Assembly: GCA_903813345.2 (NCBI GenBank)
Contig: CAIIXF020000012.1
Span: 6,657,615-6,721,614, forward strand
Source: Owenia fusiformis
Taxonomy: Eukaryota; Annelida; Polychaeta; Sabellida; Oweniidae
Length of the DNA: 64,000 nt
Direction: 5' to 3'
Under the pieces are notes generated by a model. That model was not told where the DNA came from. It searched no databases and was given only the letters and a program-made list of their open reading frames with translations. Of this stretch, positions 23,801 through 34,600 are shown in pieces. How positions within the stretch are numbered: the stretch's first letter is position 1; each line of letters opens with the position of its first letter. The position numbers and the translations under genes were made by a program.

Positions 23801-26800
23801 AAGGCTAGAATCATGGTATGGTTGGTCATTGCTAGGATGCCATCCGACTTTTTGTGATTATGAGCCATAGAAAGCATTCCGAGATTTCAAATTGACGCCA
23901 TCTTTAATCTATGGCACCATTCTAATACAGGGTGAGCCAAAATAGTCTTAACTCTCTCATGACTGAAATTTTTTGGGAAAAGGGGAAGAAATGAAAAACT
24001 AAAATGTAAATGAATCTAGAAGCAAGAAAAGGAAGCAAGGCCCAAGAAGTTATATATCATTTTGAAGGGCTATAGCCATACTTTTTGTTTTTTGAAATGT
24101 GAATATGCAAATGAGATGGTGTCATTGTGACGTCATAATTCTAGATGGCGCAGTTGTATTTTTTCAAAATGGAATTATTTTAGCATTTGATTTTTTATAG
24201 AGACTTCAATTTAAAAATCTGAAAACCAGAATTTTTCAGTCTCGAGGCTCCAAAAAAATTATTTGTAGGAGTTATGTGGTACAAATACCACTGGAATCAG
24301 CATAAAAAGATCTATAATTCTGCGTTTTCAGATTTTTAAATTGAAGTCTCAATAAAAAATTAATTGCTTAAATAATTCCATTTTGAAAAAAATCCAACTG
24401 CGCCATCTTGAATTATGACGTCACAATGACACTATCTCATTTGCATATTCTCATATTTTTTCAAAAAACATAAAGTATGGGTCCAGCACTTCAAAATGAT
24501 TATAACTTTTTGCAGTGTTGCTTCTTTTAATGCTTTTAGATTCATTTTCATTTCAGCTTTTCATTTTTCTCCATTTTTCCGAACCTTGTCCAATGTTCTT
24601 TTATTCTATCAAGTTTCATTTCAAGTTTTTATCCCCAATGATCACAGTTTTATGGCTATTTTACAAAACATGCTCCAAATGCCAAAACATACCAAAATCA
24701 CCCAATATGAAAAACGCTTGAATTTTATCTTTGGAACAATTTCAAAGATCATGTATTACGTTATATAATGATTGATGCTGTATAGCGTGTTTATACTCAA
24801 GTGAGTATATGATATATTCACGAGTGACCGGAGGGAATGAACATAGGGGTTGTGAAATAAATTAGAATACGGTTTCAAAATCATGCACAGCGCATGAATA
24901 ATGCCAGGGTCACATTTACACCGTGCGCCGGCCGATAGTAGTAATCGGCAGATTTCTCAATCGACCGGACGCTTGTGACTTTTCTCCGATGTCTTGATTT
25001 TCGCCTTTGAAATGAATGTAAAGTTTCGCGAATCGATTGAACATTGTTGAAACGATTGAAATGCTCGAAATGACGCAAGCATTGAGACGTAGGAAATTGC
25101 ACAAGCATGGGAACGATTGAACTTGTTGAAACGATTGAAACAATTAAACGATTGAAAATTTATTTATAGTGTATACAGGGCTTTAGTATGGTCACATTAG
25201 GTAATGTCGAGGTCACATTTGCTCCGATTCGTACTATGAGTTTGGTTGAGAAAAATCGGCACTGAAAACATCGGAAACCTTTATTTACGCGATAAAACTC
25301 TCCCGGCGCCAGTACTACGTCTTCAAATAGGCCGTTGTTGACATCGTCCGGCGCGTACGTTACTCGGGCTTGCCGGCCGATTTTGAACAAAATAGTCCTA
25401 CTCATTGGTCGGGCGCCCTAGTGAAAATCGGAATGTCATCGAGGCATCACTATAAAATGCAGATGTGTACTTTTTAATTGCCAAAAAGCTTGAGTGACAA
25501 CATGACCTTCCTAATAGTTTAATGAAGTCCATGATGGTAAGCCTAACTTTTCGATAACTGTTGTTCTAAACTGTCAAATATTCCATTTTTCTAGGGGAAC
25601 GTATTGTAGAGAAAAAAAGACGAACGAACAGATTCGAAAGAATCACGGAAGATTTCTTTCAATATCTTTTAGAGGAAAGGGCGGAAATCATCAAAGCAAA
25701 GCAGAAGTTTCTAGGTGCGTTTAAAAATATTAAATGCATAGAGCCTATACAGGCCTACGGTTATTAATGTTTAGCCTAGTTCCATAAAAAACTCATCTCA
25801 CCAGATTTGATTCGACCTTTAACATACAATCGCACTGGAATCAGCCAGTACTCAAATACTCTAACGACTTTTGTCAAAATGACCTGAAAGAACAAGGGGC
25901 AACATTTGTAATAAGCACACAAAGAAATACAATGCCCGATAAATGATTCCCATTGTATTATTTTAGACCTCAACACAAGTGCGATCGTCAAGCGATATCC
26001 AAATTGGAATTATGAAGATATTTTAGACATGAGAGCGTCTTTCCAGATTATAGACAAACAGGGCGATGGGATAATTGATTTTAATGAGATGTAAGTTACT
26101 CTTTTATGTGCGTGTTGGGTTTATGTGCGTGTTGGTTTTTACTTTCTTAAGTTTTATGATGTTTGATCAGTGGGTTCACTACATTTCTAAAAGACTCTTC
26201 CACTATGGTCTTTACTTTCAAAAGAATCTTCTACTACGGTCTATATATGAGAAAGAGTCTTCCACTATGGTCTTTATTTTCAAAAGAATCTTCTACTACG
26301 GTCTATATATGAGAAAGAGTCTTCCACTATGGTCTTTATTTTCAAAAGAATCTTCTACTACGGTCTATATATGAGAAAGAGTCTTCCACTATGGTCTTTA
26401 TTTTCAAAAGAATCTTCCACTACGGTCTATATATGAGAAAGAGTCTTCCACTATGGCCTACATTTGAGAGATTCTTCAATAAGATGTAGGTCAATTTATT
26501 TGTACGTTGAACTTCACGTTACATCCTCTAAAATAAGCTAGGAATATAAATCAATTAAGAATTGACTCGATCAGCATCTCAAAATCGAATGGTTAACGTT
26601 TTAGGCAGCAGAGATCATGATGTCCTCTTCAATACATTCGAAGTTAGATGATGTTCAATACGACCATCATATATTTTGACTGGGCTGAAATACGGCTTAT
26701 GAAATTGTTGCCCCTTGGGTTTTCTGAATGTAGGGTCTAAATTATTAAAATATGATGGTAGATGTGAAGATATGAAGGTCGGGGTACATTTTGGAAATCT

Positions 26801-29626
26801 GAAGGTCATCAAAGCATAAATTGGGTATGAATCTCTCATCGAAGTTATCCGACAGGATGTGTATTGAATTGAGAAAACATCTGGTTCAATTTTCAAACTA
26901 CTTAAGGGGGCTGTGAGTGTCATCCCTCAATGAAGCTAACTTAATATTTTACCACCAACATTGAAAATGAAGAATTATCCAAATATGAACATGAAGATAT
27001 AATGCGTTTCAGAGGTGGATATGGAGGCCATCCTCGCAAGGTATCCCCGGTGGACCGCAGATGACATTCAGGACTATAAAACACAATTTCAGACGTTCGA
27101 CCCTAACCTTGATGGCCTCATTGATTTCAATGAATTGTGAGTCGATGTTATTCAGAGTTCTTTGGGAAATCAGTGGGTTTAGTTAAAGGATATTGAGGGA
27201 AATACGCCACCATGGTGTTCACTCCATTGTGCTGATTTTTGCTCTACCAAAATCATTAATTCGAAGTTAATTTAATTTTGGAACTTGTAGTACTGCATAC
27301 TAGGTTAGGATTTTTCAAGCTTTAAAACTTTGAGAAAAGAAGGTTTTTTGTCCAAGTCTTTATATGTTTATTTATCATACATAGTTATATATATGATCGT
27401 GTAAGATACGTATCTTTAAGAACTGAAAACATTTTAGGGTTATCATAAAAATGAGAATACGCCTTTAAATCCTTAAAATTGTTGTTTCTCTAAGAACTGT
27501 TCGTCTCTCTGGGTCCACTGCGGAAATTACTCGGTTCGACGTTTACCAGTTGAATACTAAAACTCTGCCTCGGGGTGCTTTTAGAAAAACTCGTCTATGT
27601 GTAAAAGCTACCATATGGGAAATAGTGGACCACAATTTCAATAAACTAGTAATTGATTAGCAATTGATAAGACTTCCACTTTCTGAAGAGCAATATATGC
27701 CTATTATAAAATGTAGTGGACCCAAAGATCGCTTTAAACTAGTTTATTTCGCTTTACTAAAAATATAACAATGACTCTCGGGTAGTATTCAAAATACTAA
27801 TGCCCCCGCTTTACTAATCATACATTGATGTACACCCCTTTTGTACCAGAATTTGAGACTTCAAAAACATGGTATTATTATGGGAAATTGATTAATCCCT
27901 TGGATACTACCATGTATCTCATACTTAAGTGGGTTTGGGGTAGATATCACCCGGGAATATATATCATATATGAGGAGCGGGCAGGATATATTGTATATAT
28001 CCCGTTCCAAGCCAAATGCGGGCAGATATAATATATCTATCCCGCTCCCGGGGATTTTTCAAAAGTTTAAAAATCAAAAAATTTTAAGTTTTAAATTTAA
28101 AGTTTAAATTTTTTAAAGTTTAAATGTTACAATTTCACTGTAAAAGAATATTACGAAAATGTTAAATATAAATTTTGCTTTTACTATAGGCCGCCTATCT
28201 TGTCATTTGAAAAAGGTGGAATCCCAACTCACTAACTAACTACTAACCCACTCAAGTATGAGATACACCAGTTATGTACGGTCGGTTTTGGATATAGGGT
28301 ATATCCCTCGGGAAATATTTATATCTCCCCGAGGGACCGAAGGGACCAAGGGGAGATATAAATATTTCCCGAGGGATATATAGGGGTTATGCACTGGGAG
28401 GTTTTGGATACAGGGAATATCCCGAGGGATATACAATATATCTCCCCGAGGGACCGAAGGGACCGAGGGAAGATGTATTGTATATCCCAAGGGATATTCC
28501 ATGTATCCAAACCGACCGTGCATAACCGGTGTATCTCATACTTGAGTGGGTTTAGGGTAGATATAACCTTTTCCACCTTTTTCAGATGACAAGATATTTA
28601 TATTGAACATTTTCGTAATATTATTTTTGTTCAATACAATGAAATTGTAACATTTAAACTTAAAAAATCTTAATCTTAAAATTAAAAAATTAAAACTTTT
28701 GATATTTAAACTTTTTTAATTTTTTTAAAAATTCCCGGGAGCGGGATGGATATATTATATCTGCCCGCATTTGGCCTGGAGCGGGACATATAAAATATAT
28801 CCTGCCCGCTCCTCAGATACGATATATATTCCCGGGTGATATCTACCCCAAACCCACTCAAGTATGAGATACAAATAAATATATACCTCAGAATATACCC
28901 TATATCCAAAACCTCCCAGTACATAACCCTTATGCATGTGCCTTGGATACTACCATAGTCCCTGGGCAGTGCTAATATTTGCCAATGTCGACACTTGGAG
29001 TAATTAACAGACTAACATTTTCCCGGGGCAGTGCTAGTCTTTATCATATTTTCCAATGTCGACATCGGGCGTTCAATTGACTAACAGTCTGATAGTTTAC
29101 CTTCAAGGTGTTCTGTCCTTGACGAGCTGGGGGATAAAACAACAACAGCGACAAGAAGGAAATACTTCGACCAAGTAGACGTAGATCGATCAAATGGAAT
29201 CGATTTCGAGGAGTTTCTAGAGGTAATGACATGAACTGCGAACTACAGGACATATCAGTCTAAAATCGTTCACTATTTTAAGAGTTTTTTTTCATAAATC
29301 GCACGTAAAAGTCTAAACCGATTCTAAGTCTTTATAATTTCAAATGATTGGATAAATTTTTAGAGAAAGTTTCGATAGTTTCTTTAAAATTGAATGCTTT
29401 TTCATCTATGACTAAGATGTAGGGTAATAACTAACGTGCTCTGTTCCGCTTTAAGTTAATCTGGGTTGTCTCCAAACCAAAAGATCCCGAACTGGACAGT
29501 GACGAGGAGGCAGAAAATGAAGAAGCCGGAAACCAGCTCGGCGAATTGTGCCTGAAAGGTGGAGAGACCGCGCAGAGAGTAAGGAGACTCAGCGTTGTCC
29601 AACAAATGCAACAAGGACTGTTCTAG
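14801..29626 (+). CDS. CXorf65-like domain plus EF-hand protein, with alternative EF-hand exons
   Basis: Exons: 14801-14900, 15190-15276, 15457-15573, 21932-22015, 25595-25714, then either 25967-26090 or 27013-27136, then 29108-29222, 29456-29626. With one of the two alternative exons the length is 918 nt, 305 codons plus stop. The ATG has a strong context (GACCATGG). Residues about 25-130 resemble the CXorf65 family: FITVKYGDNKKLVLNPWC, VDLVDPDGRVKHLSSKPNEY, then TFILIRVE. A basic helical segment (KKRRTNRFERI) follows, then EF-hand loops: D-K-Q-G-D-G-I-I-D-F-N-E or D-P-N-L-D-G-L-I-D-F-N-E from the alternative exons, and D-V-D-R-S-N-G-I-D-F-E-E from 29108-29222. The C-terminus is acidic (DSDEEAENEEAG). 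Likely an intracellular calcium-binding protein of unknown role. AATAAA at 29749-29754 is a plausible polyadenylation signal. Confidence 0.85.
16851..18107 (+). pseudogene. LINE ORF1 (coiled-coil, RGG/Tyr-rich RNA-binding type), one internal stop
   Basis: The ATG at 16851 opens a basic N-terminus (PRNSRGNRRKAKQK). An in-frame TAA at 16971-16973 interrupts it; the frame continues open through 17061 to a TAG at 18105-18107. Residues encoded by about 17150-17310 form a charged, heptad-like coiled coil. The middle (17370-17720) has an RRM-like pattern (TTIIVLNVP, then VVKMQVRN). The last 110 codons are rich in Arg, Gly, Asn and Tyr (FRGRYYDDEYD). The role by analogy is RNA binding and RNP formation. 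One nonsense change makes this copy defective unless the stop is read through. Confidence 0.8.
18108..21719 (+). pseudogene. LINE ORF2: AP endonuclease plus reverse transcriptase, one internal stop
   Basis: The frame is open from just after the ORF1 TAG. AEWNIGGW opens the endonuclease, followed by ALCETHL, GSGGVGILVK, YCGDVNGRIG, VVDYFFTH and PDHSLL (to about 18970). Reverse-transcriptase motifs follow: NYRAICLLST, VDFKCAFD (first Asp), GIRQGDSVSSTLF and MYADDVV (catalytic pair). The C-terminal cysteine/histidine cluster is CRQC then HFLFKC (21490-21550). The frame is broken once, by TAG at 21012-21014, after which it continues unshifted to 21719. With only one nonsense codon in about 1,200, the copy is probably young. 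Confidence 0.9.
22030..22340. repeat. Short direct repeats of TTTAGAAATATGTATTCAGA
   Basis: Four or five imperfect copies of a TAGAAATATGTNTTCAGATTT unit followed by ACTGTATTTTCC, plus a perfect local duplication of TTGTATCCGCATTCATTTAT. It lies in intron 4 of the CXorf65-like gene. Confidence 0.5.
23836..25505. mobile_element. Repeat element related to 52000-52515, carrying a nested foldback
   Basis: The left end (GACTTTTTGTGATTATGAG) and right end (TTTTTAATTGCCAAAAAG) both match the shorter element at 52000-52515, as does an internal block around 24847-24893 (GTGAAATAA through TTTCAAAAT). The extra length is partly the inverted repeat at 23970-24590. It lies in intron 4 of the CXorf65-like gene. 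Confidence 0.5.
23970..24590. repeat. About 620-bp foldback element
   Basis: The arms are complementary over roughly 300 bases each: ATGCAAATGAGATGGTGTCA on the left against its complement near 24430, AATGAATCTAGAAGC on the left against GCTTTTAGATTCATT on the right, centred near 24270-24290. There is no ORF. Confidence 0.78.
25967..26090 (+). CDS. Alternative EF-hand exon A
   Basis: 124 nt, entering in phase 1 and leaving in phase 2, bounded by TTTTAG and GTAAGT. It encodes AIVKRYPNWNYEDI and the loop D-K-Q-G-D-G-I-I-D-F-N-E, where loop position 3 is Gln rather than Asp/Asn/Ser. It is the same length and phase as the exon at 27013-27136, with about 19 of 42 residues identical. Confidence 0.88.
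26186..26470. repeat. 62-bp tandem repeat between the alternative EF-hand exons
   Basis: About four and a half copies of a 62-bp unit, itself built of two related 31-bp halves (TCTTCCACTATGGTCT and TCTTCTACTACGGTCT). Copies are nearly identical. It occupies the 922-bp intron separating exons A and B. Confidence 0.88.
27013..27136 (+). CDS. Alternative EF-hand exon B
   Basis: 124 nt, phase 1 to phase 2, bounded by TTTCAG and GTGAGT. It encodes AILARYPRWTADDI and a fully canonical loop, D-P-N-L-D-G-L-I-D-F-N-E. Joining exons A and B breaks the frame, as does skipping both, so productive mRNAs should contain exactly one. Confidence 0.88.
27899..28956. mobile_element. 1.03-kb nested foldback element with 15-bp flanking direct repeat
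   Basis: CTTGGATACTACCAT occurs at 27899-27913 and 28942-28956, a likely target duplication. Inside, GTATCTCATACTTAAGTGGG and the GGGAATATA/GAGCGGGCAGGATAT stretch (27914-28060) are mirrored at 28730-28870. A second pair (around 28245-28275 and 28520-28560) and two small hairpins with GAGGGACCGAAGGGACC loops (28330, 28450) sit within. There is no coding capacity; it lies in the intron before 29108. Confidence 0.82.
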
Positions 29627-30667
29627 ATTGATTAACATTGGCCTTAATATCTTGACAACAAGAGATGTTATTGTCCACAAATTACGTTACATAATTCAGA
29701 AATTAGAAGTACTACACTGTACATATTTATGATGATATTATTAATGTGAATAAATTGACACTATTGTACGTAATGTGAAACATATCTTTATTCTTTGATA
29801 GTATCCAAAATGAAATATGGCGTTACGGTGACCTCACTAAACTTTTGAGAAAGTGTACATGTAAAAAAAATACTCCGTTTTGAATGATACTGACTTGACA
29901 TGATACTAGATAGGAATTCATTATTGATTAAACAAACGTAATGAAGATTTGCAATATGTTCGTCCCGTACGATTATCAACCCCCGTTTGACACAGTTTCA
30001 CCACTTCGAAAATGTAATCTAAGTTATCCTAGTGCATGTATGTCAAAATGGTCACGCCCTTTTCAAACTGGTTTATGAACTCACAAAATTTCACAAGTCT
30101 TTTTGGATAATTTGTACAGGACATCAAACTAAATGACAAAAAGTTGTATAAGGTATTACGTAATGTCAATATTTTTTCATCTTCGTCATACAATCATACA
30201 TGTATATATATTAGTATTATAAACGTATAAAATATATAACATTCCTTCATAAAATACATAATTTTTAAGATCAGTTTAATTAACCATGTGTATGTCACAA
30301 ATGCTCCTCCTTAATAGGCAATTGCATTGGCCCACTGAATAGCGTGTCAAAACTGGTAAAGCCGAGGAAATAAATTTTATTCTTCAGTTATGAGAGCCTT
30401 GCATCAATAAACAACTCGAAAATTTCATTTAGGGGGAGTCTTTTATAGTTAAATCTTAATGCATTTTCTCATTTTCGCCATTTTTTGATTCTAGCTCAAG
30501 TCGTGAAAGATGTGATCAGAATTTTCTTGTGTGTCTACAACTTAATTGTTTGTAAGCACAATATTAGTTCAATATCAAGTGTGATGAATACTATGCAAAG
30601 AATTTCGTAATCAATTAGCCTGTCATGTTCTTATTTCGACTGATCATACCTCGGCTCTATAGTATCA

Positions 30668-30833
30668 TATACATTAGAACCTGTCTAAGTCGAACACCCG
30701 TGTGACCTCATAAAGTGTTCCACTTGCGAGGTGTTCTATTTAGAGCTCGATTAACATGGAGTCAAAGGCTAGCGAAACTTTGAAAACCCCGTTCCACTTG
30801 TAAGGTGTTCCACTTTCCACAGTTTCTACTGTA
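30668..30833. mobile_element. Degraded copy of the CAGTAAAACC MITE
   Basis: It starts AGAACCTGTCTAAGTCGAACA and ends with CACAGTTTCTACTGTA, resembling the ends of the copies at 49814 and 60678, with internal GTGTTCCACTT repeats typical of the family. Confidence 0.5.
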
Positions 30834-31024
30834 CTTGATATATCTTATACATTTATTTTATAGGTATAATATTTATGAAAATGCGAGCTGAGTCTACTTT
30901 ATGAAAATATGATTTTTGTTTTCTTTTAAAATATAATATATTTTGGTAATATACAAGTACCTTTGTAGGCAGTAACAACTATAAATTCTTCATTTATATA
31001 CCAATCGTCCTGTCTTCCATGCTA

Positions 31025-31400
31025 TAGTATATAGGAAGGCCTACAATCCATTTCATTGTTTTGATAAAACCTAATGAAAAATAAGGAATCAAAAGACCAC
31101 TGTGTTGTAATATATGGAGAAACATATTCATATTGTACACGAATGACATCTGTATATTTCAGATTGATTAGTTTTATGTACAATAATAAACCTCTGGCCT
31201 CTGGTAATTTAAGCAGTTTCAGCCGTTTTAATTTTTTGAATCCAGCATGGCAGAGAATAATGATATGAATATATGTTTTCATATATTACAGCACTGTGGT
31301 CTTTAGATTCGCTATTTGTTATTTGACGAATATAAAACACTGAAATGGATTCTAGTAGGGCACGGCCATGAATCAATATTTTTTGGTAAAACGTCCAGAG
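31025..31400. repeat. Inverted repeat, about 375 bp
   Basis: AAAAGACCACTGTGTTGTAA (left) is complemented by TTACAGCACTGTGGTCTTTA (right), and CCATTTCATTG by a partner near 31340. MITE-like; no ORF. Confidence 0.6.
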
Positions 31401-31495
31401 GCAATTCCTCGACTTTCTCATGACTGGGTACATCCTTGTCTATGTAGTTCTCTATAGATATTAACAATATAATGCTGGACACTTGTATATTTGTA

Positions 31496-31621
31496 TCAAG
31501 AAGTATCCAGTCGTATCATGCGTAGTTTATGCTGGTCAGCTAATACACAGGCAGCCTCGTTGGAGCCACCACAGTAATGGGATGATGAAAACACTGTCAA
31601 TAGTTTACCTCTCTGTTGGAC
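31496..31621 (-). CDS. Terminal exon of the Nudix-EF-PPP gene
   Basis: It enters in phase 0 after a TTGCAG acceptor and encodes [20 protein letters not shown] then [15 protein letters not shown] before TGA. This supplies the C-terminal PPP motif that normally reads SAPNYC. It is separated from exon 18 by the minisatellite and is easy to miss because no long ORF marks it. Confidence 0.9.
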   Translation of the reverse strand, partial: VQQRGKLLTVFSSSHYCGGSNEAACVLADQHKLRMIRLDTS

Positions 31622-34600
31622 CTGCAAGTAAATGTGAATATGAATGCGCATGCGGGAAAGTACATGAAATTGTTACAAAACACAGAAAGAAAAAGAAAAC
31701 ATCTAAGAGTGCACCAGTCACAAGGAAAACAAACCCCAACTATCCAAAATCATAATCCAATGTGAAAAGAAACAGTGTCTTATACCCCCTCCCACATCAT
31801 TCAAGTAAGACATTTGAGAAGAGGGATTTTGGTGTTGAAAAATCAGAGTGGAGTTCAATGTGGTGGTATTCAGGGTGGGCTGATGTGGGGGATATTCAGG
31901 GTGGGTCAATGTTGGGAACATTCAGGGTGGGTCAATGTTGGGAACATTCAGGGTTGGTCAATGTTGGAGATATTCAGGTTGATTCAATGTGGGAGATATT
32001 CAGGTTGATCCAATGTGGGGATATTCAGGGTTTGTCAATGATGGAGATGTTCAGGGTGAGTCAATGTTGGGGATATTCAGTTTGATTCAATTTGCGAGAT
32101 ATTCAGGTTGATTCAATGTGGGGATATTCAGGGTGGGTCAATGTTGGGAACATTCAGGGTGGGTCAATGTTGGGAACATTCAGGGTTGGCCAATGTTGGG
32201 GATATTCAGGGTGGGTCAATGTGGGGGATATTCAGGGTGGGTCAATGTTGGGGATATTCAGGGTGGGTCAATGTTGGGAACATTCAGGGTGGGTCAATGT
32301 TGGGAACATTCAGGGTTGGTCAATGTTGGGGATATTCAGGGTGGGTCAATGTGGGGATATTCAAGTTGATTCAATGTGGGAGATATTCAGGGTTTGTCAA
32401 TGATGGAGATATTCAGAGTTTGTCAATGTGGGGATATTCAGGTTGATTCAATTTGGGAGATATTCAGGGTTTGTTAATGTGGGGGATATTCAGGGTGAGT
32501 CAATGTTGGGGATATTCAGGCTGATTCAATTTGGGAGATATTCAGGGTTTGTCAATGTGGGGATATTCAGGGTTTGTCAATGTGGGGATATTCAGGTTGA
32601 TTCAATTTGGGAGATATTCAGGGTTTGTCAATGTGGGGGATATTCAGGGTGGGTCAATCTTGGGGATATTCAGGATGGGTCAATGTGGGGGATATTCAAG
32701 GTGGGTTAATGTTGGGGATATTCAGGTTGATTCAATGTGGGGGATATTCAGGGTGAGTCAATGTGGTGGATATTCAGGGTTTGTCAATGTGGTGGATATT
32801 CAGGGTGGGTCAATGTTGGGGATATTCAGGGTGGGTCAATGTGGGGATATTTAGGATGGGTCAATGTTGGGAATATCCAGCGTGGGTCGATGTTGGGGAT
32901 ATTCACAGCAGTTAAGTGTGGGGGATATTCAGGGTGGCCTCTTAACAATAAAGCATCTCATATATTGATGGACATAAAGTTACCATATATACCTGAAATC
33001 CTACTTGCTGGACCTCATGGGCACGTATAACATGAGACAAATTGTTGCGCTCCAAGAATGACATAAGAGCAGCTGTACTAAAGAAATATGCAGTCCCACG
33101 ACGTGTGTTGTGAATAAAACCTTCATTTTCCTCCAAATCTGCTGCGACTTCTTTTGTCATTAAGTCGGAACTAAAAATAAAAATAAAAAAATGATATACC
33201 AGTATACACAAGTGTAGTAATACACTACACTTAACCCTAGCAATTATAATTACTACGCTCTATTTTTGATATAGACATGATGCTCAAATGTCCCTAAAAG
33301 TAGCTGTAATGCTTGAGTATGTAGCTCTAGATTGCCAAGAGCATTGTTTGTTACCCATCTTATAAACCCTACTACTCTTTGATACATCAATAAACTATGA
33401 TATATTGATAGTTTAACTTGTTGCTTATTTTGAATAAATGCAATCTCTGACATCATCAAGCTAGGAAATTTATCATAGTTTCTTTGTGACAGAGTCTATT
33501 GGAAAGGTCTATTAAAGGAACAAAATGCTTAAATGAAGTCACACTTATGATCTTCATAGTATTTCCAATGGATTAATTAAGTACCTGATCTTTCATTTGA
33601 CACCAAAAACAGCTCAAACAGATCACATTAGAGTTGAAAATAGATCATGAAAAAATATTTTCGATGTATCAATTTATATATTTCAAGTTTTTAGCAATGC
33701 CATTGAAGATGGCATTGTTGTTTGCATTAATTATCCACTCAAATTTGATAGGATTTTCAACCATACGCCATCTTTTAATCCAAGAGTTATTTAAAACATA
33801 CACTTTGTGAAAAGGGGTAATTCACTTCTTTTGATCTCTGAACTTCAAATGCTGTTTTCTATGCAAGTGATTTTTTCACTTCAGTATTGACACAAATTAA
33901 AGTCTTTATCATATTTGATTGAGTGTGAAAGTAATAGGTCTCAAATAATATTTTGTCCCTTTTCCTTCAAAAATAGGCGCATTGCCTGTTTAATCCAATG
34001 AAACCTGTATATCTGCACACTTAACTAATTTGAACACCCTTAACATAAAAGTTTTGAAAGACAAATTTTTATAACGTACCATAAACTTCTATGTTAAAAA
34101 CCTCGAAATATGTAAACCTGACAATCTGAACACTTGGGAATTCCCTGTAGTGTTCAGATTACACAGAGCCAAAGCAAGGCCAACATATCTCTTACCCTAC
34201 AGGGTCGCTCCACATAATCTCCCAGGCTAATTGTGACTCTTCTTCTGGGTCTTTTAAGGGTACAGGTATTTTATTTATTGCCTCTATTTTGCCCCCTAGC
34301 TCATGTATGGAGGGAATACCACCATGAACACAGAATATCTGAAAATAAATCGTAATACTCATAATTACTTTACAATTCATTGAATTTTTTCAAAAGGAAA
34401 AACTTCTTATAGCGCAGTCAGATGTCCCTTTGGTAGTTCGACTTTTTCAGGAAAGCAACAAACTTGGCACAGTTGTAGAAACATATGATCTGAATGAAAA
34501 ATGATTTCGGGGCAATTGATTCGGGGTGGTCTTCATGGATTTTAAGCCTCTGACCCCCACCCCTATCAGGCGGGGAGGGGGTACATTATAATAAAATAAA

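Larger units (their letters stand above)
29627..31495. other. Convergent intergenic region between two stop codons
   Basis: AT-rich DNA between the CXorf65-like (+) and Nudix-EF-PPP (-) genes. It holds a MITE remnant (30668-30833) and an inverted repeat (about 31025-31400). No gene was seen. Confidence 0.6.

Noticed and set aside
25010-25160. GAAACGATTGAA direct repeats as a regulatory array
   Set aside because: Short, irregular and inside a transposon-like element; not distinguishable from simple-sequence drift.
26075-26374. 99-codon ORF over the 62-bp repeat
   Set aside because: Repeat-encoded, overlaps an intron, no codon bias or family resemblance.
31762-32854. Long overlapping forward ORFs rich in Gly, Gln and Trp
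   Set aside because: They are translations of the 25-bp minisatellite in all three frames, a consequence of the unit lacking stops, and lie in an intron of the minus-strand gene.
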